Assembly: GCA_021775795.1 (NCBI GenBank)
Contig: JAJFHB010000156.1
Location: forward strand, 1 to 6,941
Direction of reading: 5' to 3'
From: Hyphomicrobiales bacterium
GTDB taxonomy: Bacteria > Pseudomonadota > Alphaproteobacteria > Rhizobiales > JAJFHB01
DNA length: 6,941 nucleotides
Made by a program: the position numbers and the translations under genes. The notes beneath the pieces were generated by a model, which was given only the letters and a program-made list of their open reading frames with translations, ran no database searches and was not told the origin of the DNA. This document shows, piece after piece, positions 1-6,021 of this stretch (its first letter is position 1; each line of letters starts with the position of its first letter).

Positions 1-1452
1 ATAACGGGTGGTATTGCATCGTTTGCTCTTCCCTGGCTGCTTGCTGTTCCCGTGGAAGCGGCAATGTCGGCTTCGCGGCGTGTCGTTCTCTCCGCCGTTG
101 CATTTTGCATTGCAGAGGTTGTGGCACTCATATTACTGGGCGACGCAGCGTTGCTTCCCATTGCGGCCGGGCCAGAACCTGGAACTGGAATATATCTTGC
201 CGCAGGCTTGGGCGGAGCTCTCGCCTACATCGGTATGCTTGCCGCAACTATAGAATATCATTACGAAAAATCGGAAGACATCGTCACAGACAGCGAGGAC
301 CGGTTCAAGTTGCTGGCGGAAAATGCCACCGACATGATTACGCGTCACGGTCCCAATGGAGATGTGTTGTTTGTTTCCGGGGCCGCTGAACGCCTGACCT
401 CAACCGAACCCGAACAGCTGGCTGGTAACGGCCTTTTTAATCTGATTCATAAAGACGACCGACATGCCTATGTAACGGCTTTTGTTAAGGCAGCGGACAC
501 AGGTGTTCCCGCAACTGCAGAGTTCCGGCTTAGCCCCCCCGAGAATGAAACGGCAGCAGACACTCCTGTACGGTGGGCGGAGCTAAACTGCCGACCGGTG
601 AAACGTGCCGGCAAAGGTCCCTGTCAACTTGTGGCCGTAACGCGGGATATTTCTGCACGGATCAAACACCAAGACGAACTTCTGAGTGCCCGAAACGCAG
701 CCGAGCAGGCAAGTCGGGCGAAGACGTATTTTCTGGCGAACATGAGCCACGAGTTGCGAACACCGCTGAACTCTGTGATCGGGTTTGCCGAGGTGCTGGA
801 ACGGGAACTGGGCGCTGATAATGATTCATCGGCGCAACAAGAGTATGCGGAACTCATCCGGCAGAGCGGTGAGCATCTGCTCGGCGTTGTCAATGATCTG
901 CTGGATTTGTCCCGCATCGAGGCCGGCCATCTGAATGTCACGCCGGAACAGATCGATTTAAATGAAATTGCGGGCTATTGCCGCCAGGCGATGCAGGCAA
1001 CCGCTGACGCAGGACAACTCGAAATTTCGCTTAATTTCCAAAGCGATGAACTCTGCTTGATGGCAGACCGGCGCGCTTGTACGCAAATCCTCCTCAATTT
1101 GCTGTCAAACGCTCTCAAGTTCAGCAAAAACGGCGGCACGGTGACGATTGAAACACGCCGCAGCGCTGAGATTGCCACAATTTGCGTGAAAGATGAGGGG
1201 GTGGGAATTGCCCCCGACGTCATCGGCCGGCTTGGCCAGCCGTTTACCCAGGGCGATCAGGCTTACAGCCGAACTCATGACGGTGTTGGTCTGGGCCTGT
1301 CTATCGTCAAGGGACTGGTACGCCTGCAAAAGGGTCACATGACTATCGTCAGCACCCCTGATGTTGGCACGAGTGTGGAAGTTACTCTTCCACTCGGCGA
1401 GGAAAAATCTGGAGAAGCTGCGCCTGAACAGGCGGAACTTGCAGCAGTTTAG
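1..1452 (+). CDS. PAS-domain membrane sensor histidine kinase, DivJ/PleC-like (5' end outside window)
   Basis: Probable inner-membrane sensor kinase that autophosphorylates a histidine and passes the phosphate to a response regulator. The frame is open to base 1. The first possible start inside (GTG at 52) lacks a ribosome binding site and would cut a hydrophobic segment, so the gene is taken as truncated by the window edge. Numbering codons from base 1: hydrophobic segments at about 1-20, 28-57 and 63-83; a PAS domain at about 100-222; a HisKA domain with the H-box SHELRTPL and phospho-acceptor His250; then a HATPase domain with N-box NLLSNALKFS (366-375), G1 box DEGVGIAPD (398-406) and G2 box GVGLGLSIVKGL (428-439). 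There is no receiver domain. The N-terminal phrase VPVEAAMSASRR and the G2 region resemble DivJ-type cell-cycle kinases as I remember them, but orthology is not established. The next gene starts 59 bases downstream on the same strand. The kinase call is near certain; the specific role is inference. Confidence 0.95.
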   Translation: MTGGIASFALPWLLAVPVEAAMSASRRVVLSAVAFCIAEVVALILLGDAALLPIAAGPEPGTGIYLAAGLGGALAYIGMLAATIEYHYEKSEDIVTDSEDRFKLLAENATDMITRHGPNGDVLFVSGAAERLTSTEPEQLAGNGLFNLIHKDDRHAYVTAFVKAADTGVPATAEFRLSPPENETAADTPVRWAELNCRPVKRAGKGPCQLVAVTRDISARIKHQDELLSARNAAEQASRAKTYFLANMSHELRTPLNSVIGFAEVLERELGADNDSSAQQEYAELIRQSGEHLLGVVNDLLDLSRIEAGHLNVTPEQIDLNEIAGYCRQAMQATADAGQLEISLNFQSDELCLMADRRACTQILLNLLSNALKFSKNGGTVTIETRRSAEIATICVKDEGVGIAPDVIGRLGQPFTQGDQAYSRTHDGVGLGLSIVKGLVRLQKGHMTIVSTPDVGTSVEVTLPLGEEKSGEAAPEQAELAAV

Positions 1453-1511
1453 AAATCTGGCCAGCGCTGAAAATCAACAACCGGCGCGGCAAACAAACAA
1501 GGGTGTCGAAC

Positions 1512-2216
1512 ATGGTACGCGCGAGTGACAAGAACGTCATTGTTTCTGGACGAGGGCCAATAGTGAGTGTGGCTCTGGGTTTGGTCTTTAGCATCGCCAT
1601 TACCTACAATGCTCTGGGCCGTCAGGATGCCCGCCATCCAGCGCCCATTCCAGCCTTCTGGTTTGAAGAAATGCTGGATATTCCAGCAACCGAGGAAGCG
1701 GATGAAGCCGGGCTCCGGCGACGTGAAGGCGAAAGTGAGATCGCTCAGGATCAGGAACTGAGCCCTTACGATGAACTCGTATCGCAGCTTCAAAGCGAGC
1801 TTGCCGCGATGTCGTATTATGATGGCGATATCGACGGCATCATGGGGCCCAGGACGGAAGCCGCCATCGAAGCCTACGAGGGCGACAACGGTCTGCGGAT
1901 CACAGGCAACCCGAGCGACAGTTTGCTTGAGCATGCTGGATACACCCGCAGAATTCGTGAAGCGCTGGCGGAAACACCGAGCACGAGCTCAGTTTTGAAT
2001 TCTGATCGCGTGATGCTGATACAAACCGGCCTTGCGGAAATGGGTTATAATCCCGGGCCTGTGGATGGAAGAATGGGTGACCAGACCCGCGATGCAATCC
2101 GGCAGTTCCAGCGCGACCGCAGCATGACCGTCACCGGCGATATTACTGAAGCGCTGATTGATGAGCTGCGGAATGTTACAGGGCTATCAACGCTGGGCGG
2201 TCAGCAACTCGGTTGA
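1512..2216 (+). CDS. Membrane-anchored protein with two peptidoglycan-binding (PG_binding_1) domains
   Basis: Predicted 234-residue protein, probably anchored in the inner membrane and binding the cell wall in the periplasm. ATG 1512 is preferred over GTG 1503 because an AAGGG lies about 8 bases before the ATG but directly abuts the GTG. A single hydrophobic segment (about residues 16-33, GPIVSVALGLVFSIAITY) follows a short polar N-terminus. An acidic linker leads to two PG_binding_1-type repeats. Repeat 1, about 87-145, has YYDGDIDGIMGPRTEAAIEAY. Repeat 2, about 165-225, has GYNPGPVDGRMGDQTRDAIRQF. Both keep the family pattern of a G-x-x-D-G turn, G-x-x-T and a following A-I helix; repeat 1 lacks the usual FQ. 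No catalytic domain is visible, so this looks like an adaptor or wall-binding protein rather than a hydrolase. It lies 59 bases after the kinase on the same strand, probably in one operon. Confidence 0.92.
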   Translation: MVRASDKNVIVSGRGPIVSVALGLVFSIAITYNALGRQDARHPAPIPAFWFEEMLDIPATEEADEAGLRRREGESEIAQDQELSPYDELVSQLQSELAAMSYYDGDIDGIMGPRTEAAIEAYEGDNGLRITGNPSDSLLEHAGYTRRIREALAETPSTSSVLNSDRVMLIQTGLAEMGYNPGPVDGRMGDQTRDAIRQFQRDRSMTVTGDITEALIDELRNVTGLSTLGGQQLG

Positions 2217-2232
2217 GGTCGAAACCTCATCC
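2211..2232 (+). terminator. Hairpin at the end of the peptidoglycan-binding gene
   Basis: TGAGGT (2214-2219) and ACCTCA (2224-2229) pair around a CGAA tetraloop. After one T-T mismatch, GG (2211-2212) pairs with CC (2231-2232). The stem includes the stop codon of the gene. The sequence that follows is T-rich (2234-2250, two tandem copies of TTCTGATT) but has no clean T run, so it is a plausible but imperfect intrinsic terminator. Confidence 0.4.
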
Positions 2233-2262
2233 ATTCTGATTTTCTGATTTGAAGCAACCTGC

Positions 2263-2318
2263 CTCATGCTCGCATGAGCAAGATGTGCCGGCACATCAAG
2301 ACGATGCCTGCCTAGGCA
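2263..2318. repeat. Cluster of three palindromes in a convergent spacer
   Basis: Three separate perfect inverted repeats lie within 56 bases: CTCATG-CTCG-CATGAG (2263-2278), the 16-base perfect palindrome GATGTGCCGGCACATC (2282-2297), and TGCCTAGGCA (2309-2318). None is followed by a T run. They lie between the convergent peptidoglycan-binding gene and the DUF2336 gene, so transcript ends, a protein-binding site or folded RNA are all possible. The spacer 2217-2437 otherwise shows no convincing gene; the short open frames there lack ribosome binding sites and recognisable sequence. Confidence 0.6.
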
Positions 2319-2341
2319 AAGTCCGCGTGAATACTCTGCAG

Positions 2342-2359
2342 AAAACAGTTCCACAACTG
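2342..2359 (-). terminator. Candidate intrinsic terminator of the DUF2336 gene
   Basis: On the minus strand the sequence CAGTT-GTGG-AACTG forms a 5-bp stem with a four-base loop (2346-2359) and is followed at once by TTTTC (2345-2341). It lies about 80 bases past the DUF2336 stop codon, in the right orientation. The stem is short, so this is a weak call. Confidence 0.35.
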
Positions 2360-2437
2360 CCACAAAGTAAAGTCAGATTGAACCCTGTAGCAGAGGTCTG
2401 GCCAGTTTGGGCCTCCACCAATTCAACGTGAAACGGT

Positions 2438-3565
2438 CTAGCTGGCCACGCGTTGCTGTTGCTGTTCCGCGCCCTGATCCTCAGATGCATTGCGGCGCAA
2501 TCTCCAGAAACGCATCACACGCTGTGCCGTTTCAGGTTTGACCTGATCATACAAAGCAATCAGGCGGCATGACTCCTCAATGGTGCGATCTGATTCCGGC
2601 CAGATGTTATTGATGATCGACGAGTATGTGGCTTGCTCGAAGCTGCAGGCCTTGCTGACAATGGCGAGGCCTTCGCCTGACTTGTCCTGCAATATCCGGC
2701 GGGCCGTGTTTACATCCACATCCGCGATACGCGCCAGTCCGCAAATGAACTCCGGGACCATCTTGAGCTTGGCAAATTCTGCCAGTTTGTGTTCTGTAAG
2801 CTCGCCACTGCGCTCCAGCTGATCGATCAGGAACTCCGGTTTGGAGCGGACATTCTTGTCCAGCTTAGCTTTTGCTTTCACAGAGGCGCCGACCTGATCA
2901 ATGATTGACTTGAGGCGCTCGGCGTTAACATGATTGTTTTGCTCAAGGATCGTTGCGGTTAGCTCATCAGATACAAATGAGAGCATTTCCCGCATCATTT
3001 CAGCAGGGAGATCTGGCCGGTCGATAAGGGGCTTGTGCAGAAACTCAGTTCCCTCGGCCCGTTTTACAACTTTGCCGAACGTTGACTGGTTTATCTTTGC
3101 GGTGCGGTTTTCAACCAGTCCCTTAACAACCCGGTCATCACCGTGATCAACCAGTACATCGGAAAGTTTCTCACCGATATCGGTTCGACGCGTGATGGCG
3201 ACCATGTGGTCCTGGCCCTTGTTCTGGGCGATTTCTATGAGATCATTCTCGTCGAGAACAGGGCTTTGCGACAATACCGGCTGGGCGATTGATATTTCAT
3301 CGTTGGCCAACTGGCGGATAAGCTCGACTGGGGCCGCGGCCTCACTCGCCAGCTTGTCGGCAAGTTCCATACGCACCTCGCGTTCAAGCGCATAGGCCAC
3401 TTGACCCATGATCTCTCCGAAATATCGCGACTCCTGATCGCTGTATGTGTCCGGATCGGTAAGAAAAACATCTGTAATTTCGTTTAGAAGCTCGCGACGT
3501 CTGTCACTGGAGCTTTCGCCCGCGAGATCGACAAGTTGTTCCAGGCGGCTACGGCGGTCTGTCAT
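2438..3565 (-). CDS. DUF2336 domain-containing protein
   Basis: Predicted soluble 375-residue protein of the alphaproteobacterial DUF2336 family. No signal peptide or membrane segment is visible. The start ATG (3565-3563) has AGGGA (3577-3573) seven bases upstream. The family signature is seen around residues 70-160: a helical stretch ending in LASEAAAPVELIRQLANDE, then ISIAQPVLSQSP and LDENDLIEIAQ, followed by repeated helical pairs (such as RPDLPAEMMREML and the segment around DVNTARRILQDKSGEGLAIV) suggesting a HEAT-like alpha-alpha superhelix. The length is in the usual range. A glutamine run (QQQQ) lies just before the C-terminus. The family has no biochemical function I can name with confidence; a scaffold or regulatory role is a guess. 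The gene stands alone on the minus strand, convergent with the peptidoglycan-binding gene and divergent from the small-protein gene, with a CtrA-like box in the divergent spacer. Confidence 0.92.
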   Translation of the reverse strand: MTDRRSRLEQLVDLAGESSSDRRRELLNEITDVFLTDPDTYSDQESRYFGEIMGQVAYALEREVRMELADKLASEAAAPVELIRQLANDEISIAQPVLSQSPVLDENDLIEIAQNKGQDHMVAITRRTDIGEKLSDVLVDHGDDRVVKGLVENRTAKINQSTFGKVVKRAEGTEFLHKPLIDRPDLPAEMMREMLSFVSDELTATILEQNNHVNAERLKSIIDQVGASVKAKAKLDKNVRSKPEFLIDQLERSGELTEHKLAEFAKLKMVPEFICGLARIADVDVNTARRILQDKSGEGLAIVSKACSFEQATYSSIINNIWPESDRTIEESCRLIALYDQVKPETAQRVMRFWRLRRNASEDQGAEQQQQRVAS

Positions 3566-3671
3566 GAAGAATTCCCTAGTGGCGAAGGCATCCTGCCTCG
3601 GTCAACAGGCACTATGACGCAAAAGTGTAAATACGCGGTTTGCACGATGGTCGATCAATCCGCATCTGCTG

Positions 3672-3690
3672 TTATTCGTTTGTTAACCAT
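3672..3690 (+). promoter_or_regulatory. CtrA-like binding site
   Basis: TTAT (3672-3675), seven bases, then TTAACCAT (3683-3690). The alphaproteobacterial master regulator CtrA recognises TTAA-N7-TTAA and the half-site TTAACCAT. Here the half-site is exact and the upstream half matches 3 of 4 positions at the right spacing. The site lies in the divergent spacer, about 93 bases before the small-protein start and about 106 bases before the DUF2336 start, so it could act on either gene. This is a sequence match only; no clear -35/-10 pair was identified beside it. Confidence 0.45.
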
Positions 3691-3750
3691 AAACCTCGCA
3701 AAGTACGAACTTCTCGAAGAGGTGCAGATAGCGCAGCGGAAATGCGTTTT

Positions 3751-3771
3751 CTCGGAAATCTGAAATCCGAG
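3751..3771 (+). promoter_or_regulatory. Leader hairpin abutting the Shine-Dalgarno of the small-protein gene
   Basis: CTCGGA (3751-3756) and TCCGAG (3766-3771) form a perfect 6-bp stem with a nine-base loop. The stem ends one base before the purine-rich ribosome binding site AGGAAAGG (3773-3780). It could modulate ribosome access or mark a DNA operator. Function is inferred only from position. Confidence 0.35.
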
Positions 3772-3783
3772 TAGGAAAGGGCC

Positions 3784-3984
3784 ATGGCCGAAATCGTAGA
3801 GTTACAGGCCTTTGAAGAGAAGCGTCCAAAGAGTGACGCTTCAAACGGACCCGGCGAAGTATTGATATTTCCCGGTGTGAGGATTGATCGTGAGAACATT
3901 TCTCTTGCCGATCGTCTCTCTCGTCCGAAGGGCAGCAAGTCTAAGACAAAGGCAGCCCCAGTCCCCGTGGAACATGACGACTGA
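3784..3984 (+). CDS. Small conserved-looking protein, 66 residues, unknown function
   Basis: The ATG is preceded by a strong AGGAAAGG ribosome binding site, which supports a real gene despite its small size. The protein is soluble and highly charged. It begins MAEIVELQAFEEKRPK, has a short hydrophobic core at about residues 25-35 (EVLIFPGVRID), and ends in a basic then acidic tail (KGSKSKTKAAPVPVEHDD). The core phrase, glycine-x-x-hydrophobic-F-x-G-V-R, resembles small hypothetical proteins I recall from Rhizobiales, but I cannot name a family. The predicted lipoprotein lies downstream on the same strand (24 or 69 bases, depending on its start), so co-transcription is likely. A 213-codon open frame on the opposite strand is serine- and arginine-rich and is treated as a shadow. 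Confidence 0.75.
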   Translation: MAEIVELQAFEEKRPKSDASNGPGEVLIFPGVRIDRENISLADRLSRPKGSKSKTKAAPVPVEHDD

Positions 3985-4053
3985 AATGCTCTGAGGCGGA
4001 TAACTCGTGTGCATTGCCAATCTCCAAACCAGTATCGAAATACGAACAAAACG

Positions 4054-4848
4054 ATGATTGATCCCGTCATATCGCAGCACAGACGGAACGACCCATTGAA
4101 CGCCTTGCGATGGGTGTCGGTCGCAGCTCTTGCCATGATGACGGCAGCATGTGGCGGGGTAGGTGACTTTGGCCGCCAGGAGCCATCGTTTTTCCGTGAC
4201 ACCATGGTACCCGCAACGCGGAACGTCATCTCGGATATCAACGGATACACATCCTCTGAATTTGACCTCACGAGGGATGAAGAGAACCTGCGGGCGCAAA
4301 GCGCGACACTCAAGGAGTATGCAGGACCATCGCTCGAACGCGATATCGATGAGTGGGGAGCCGAACTCGGTGTTGATGAGCGCGACTATGAACGAGAGCG
4401 CAGGATCGAGCACTCAACAGGCGTTGCGGTCTTGAATGCAGACGAAGAAGTGCGCACACCTGAGCAGATCCTTGCAGCCATTGCAGCAGAGCTCGACCTG
4501 ATCGACACTTATGAGCTTGTGGTCACTCGTGTTTACGAAGCCGACAAGTCGCGTCTGCGCAGTCTCCGGCAGATGGAAGATGTACCCGGCGAAGATGTCG
4601 TGAGCACTAATGCCCGCATCACGGAGAACCGTGAGCTGGTGAATGACACGATACTGGCCATCCACAATCGCATCGATGATTATGAAATCGAAAAGCGCCG
4701 AAGCTTGCTGCAACATCCAGGCGATTCAGAACAAGATATGAGCAACGCCGTCGGGCGACTGGCGCACCGCGTTCATAAGCTCGAACGCCTGACCCGGGAT
4801 CTCACAGATCCGGAGGGTGTGGAACAGTCGCTGGGCCTTGCGGGCTAA
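4054..4848 (+). CDS. Predicted lipoprotein, helical and acidic, unknown function
   Basis: Predicted 264-residue protein with a lipoprotein-type signal: a basic N-region (R10, R11, R19), a hydrophobic stretch VSVAALAMM (21-29), and a lipobox T-A-A-C with Cys33, followed by GGVGDFGR. The threonine at -3 is slightly atypical. The mature part is acidic and mostly helical, with a likely coiled-coil region rich in E, R and L from about residue 140 on. The phrase VGDFGRQEPSFFRDTMVPA resembles a lipoprotein family I recall in Rhizobiales, unnamed. The start is uncertain: ATG 4054 lacks a clear ribosome binding site; an in-frame GTG at 4009 has a GAGGCGGA upstream and would add 15 polar residues; a TTG at 4096 would give a more typical short signal peptide. 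It probably follows the 66-residue gene in one transcript. Confidence 0.82.
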   Translation: MIDPVISQHRRNDPLNALRWVSVAALAMMTAACGGVGDFGRQEPSFFRDTMVPATRNVISDINGYTSSEFDLTRDEENLRAQSATLKEYAGPSLERDIDEWGAELGVDERDYERERRIEHSTGVAVLNADEEVRTPEQILAAIAAELDLIDTYELVVTRVYEADKSRLRSLRQMEDVPGEDVVSTNARITENRELVNDTILAIHNRIDDYEIEKRRSLLQHPGDSEQDMSNAVGRLAHRVHKLERLTRDLTDPEGVEQSLGLAG

Positions 4849-4945
4849 GACGACGCGGCCGCACAGACATCTACAATCGCGCTGGCGGGTGCCATCGGGC
4901 ACTGACGCTGCTACCCGGAAACTCATTGTTTGAGAGGCAACACGA

Positions 4946-5806
4946 GTGAAAGCCGTCGATCTCATAGTGTGCCCTTACGATGGGGGGCGGCGTAACTGGC
5001 GTTGCGGCCTTGGTCCCGCCCGAATACTGCAGCAAGGCGCAATTGCGCGCATCGAAGCCGCCGGTGCAGAGGCACGTGTGATCGAGGTTGAAACACACGT
5101 AGGCTATGAATCCGAGGTTGATCTTGTTTTCGAAGCGCACCGGCAGATTGCACATCGCGCTGCCGCCGCCCGTGCAGCAGAGCGCATGCCGATTATATTG
5201 GGAGGCAACTGCAACACCGCTGTTGGCGGCGTAAGCGGAACCGGCGCAGAAAGATGTGGCGTTGTCTGGTTTGATGCGCACGGCGATTTTTGCACTCCCG
5301 AAACAACCGACACAGGCTTCATTGATGGAATGGGGCTGGCCATGCTTACGGGGCGTTGCTGGCGAAATGTGCTTTCCACAGTTTCCGGCTATGTTCCCGT
5401 TTCGGAGGCTGCGACAGCGATCGTGGGCGCGCGGGATCTTGACCCGTGGGAGGTCGAGGATCTGGCTGCCTCTCAGATTACCGAGATAAGAGTGGAAGAC
5501 GTCCGGAAGAGCGGTGTCGAAGGCGCCTTCACACCTTTCCTGAAGGGTCTTTCTTCAAAGGTGGATCATGTCTATCTGCACATCGATCTCGACGCGCACG
5601 ATCCCGAAGAGGCGCCGGCAAACCACTACAATGCCCCGAACGGCCTTGCTGCGGCTGAAGTCCTGGAAGCCATAGCTCTTATCGGCCAACATGTTCGTGT
5701 GGCAGGAGGAGGCCTTGGCTCCTACGATCCAGCCTTTGATCCCGACGGCAGAACAGCAGAGATTTCGGTTCAGGTGGTGCAGGCGCTGCTCGCTGCAGGC
5801 TCTTGA
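4946..5806 (+). CDS. Arginase/agmatinase superfamily protein with altered active site
   Basis: Predicted cytosolic 286-residue protein of the ureohydrolase fold, near the usual family length. The GTG start has GAGAGG eight bases upstream (4932-4937). Two family metal motifs are intact: DAHGD (110-114) and HIDLDAHDP (212-220), which supply the aspartates and one histidine of the two-manganese centre. The first motif, normally GGDH, is GGNCN (86-90), so the metal-binding histidine (H101 in rat arginase) becomes Cys89. The position of the catalytic His141 appears to be Asp127 (GFIDGMGLA), and the guanidinium-binding Glu277 position appears to be Ser259 (SYDPAFD). Arginine or agmatine hydrolysis is therefore doubtful. 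I recall other arginase-family proteins with an NCN motif, so this is probably a real subgroup rather than a decayed gene. Substrate unknown. It is 97 bases from the lipoprotein gene and may have its own promoter. Confidence 0.9.
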   Translation: MKAVDLIVCPYDGGRRNWRCGLGPARILQQGAIARIEAAGAEARVIEVETHVGYESEVDLVFEAHRQIAHRAAAARAAERMPIILGGNCNTAVGGVSGTGAERCGVVWFDAHGDFCTPETTDTGFIDGMGLAMLTGRCWRNVLSTVSGYVPVSEAATAIVGARDLDPWEVEDLAASQITEIRVEDVRKSGVEGAFTPFLKGLSSKVDHVYLHIDLDAHDPEEAPANHYNAPNGLAAAEVLEAIALIGQHVRVAGGGLGSYDPAFDPDGRTAEISVQVVQALLAAGS

Positions 5807-6021
5807 CGGGAACTGGGTCAGTAGCGCCACAAAGGCCAATTCTGTCCGCCAATTAACTTTCACTCCCTTCGCTGTTTGCCTAGTGTTCAGTCGTTGACCC
5901 TGGAGACAATCATCTCCTCATTCCTGTTGTATGATTTGCCGAGAGACTAAATCCAAACAGTGTTTGAGATCCATGAGTGACAGTTTTTTGGATCGGTCAC
6001 TTATTCATAGAGGATTAGATA
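5807..6021. other. Intergenic region upstream of the secreted cysteine-rich gene
   Basis: No gene is supported here. It holds a short inverted repeat GGAGA-N6-TCTCC (5902-5917), a TATGAT that could be a -10 element (5930-5935) without a matching -35 at standard spacing, and a TTGACC (5894-5899) too far from it to pair. The leader repeats at 5968-6004 are listed separately. No convincing terminator for the arginase-family gene was seen. Confidence 0.5.
5968..6004 (+). promoter_or_regulatory. Interleaved inverted repeats in the leader of the secreted-protein gene
   Basis: Two inverted repeats overlap in the order A-B-A'-B'. Pair A is GATCCA (5968-5973) with TGGATC (5989-5994). Pair B is AGTGAC (5976-5981) with GTCACT (5996-6001), extendable to nine pairs (5973-5981 with 5996-6004) with one G-U. 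Pair B ends four bases before the ribosome binding site TAGAGGA (6008-6014). In RNA the two stems would mostly exclude each other, as an alternating leader would. In DNA the two arms of B are 20 bases apart centre to centre, two helical turns, which also suits a dimeric regulator. Confidence 0.4.

Noticed and set aside
534..540. Run of seven C bases in the PAS-region coding sequence, a possible phase-variation tract
   Set aside because: The frame is intact through it, and a tract of seven in this GC range is not strong evidence for slippage.
1503..1511. GTG 1503 as the start of the peptidoglycan-binding gene
   Set aside because: The AAGG ribosome binding site abuts this GTG; the spacing is correct for ATG 1512 instead.
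2234..2249. Tandem direct repeat TTCTGATT twice
   Set aside because: Only two short copies in a T-rich spacer; expected by chance and not linked to any element.
2249..2431. Short plus-strand open frame of 60 codons in the convergent spacer, with a minus-strand counterpart
   Set aside because: No ribosome binding site, no protein-like sequence, and it runs across several palindromes; noncoding spacer is simpler.
3672..4313. Long minus-strand open frame of 213 codons, and an overlapping one at 3841-4413
   Set aside because: They lie opposite the small-protein and lipoprotein genes, are rich in S, R and C, have no ribosome binding site support and no recognisable motif; antisense shadows.
4886..4917. 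Possible hairpin between the lipoprotein and arginase-family genes (GTGCC-ATCG-GGCAC with an outer CGGGT/ACCCG)
   Set aside because: Short stems with a bulky asymmetric loop and no T run; not strong enough to call a terminator.
5894..5935. Promoter made of TTGACC and TATGAT
   Set aside because: The spacing between them is 30 bases, far beyond the 16-18 needed; no alternative partner fits either box well.
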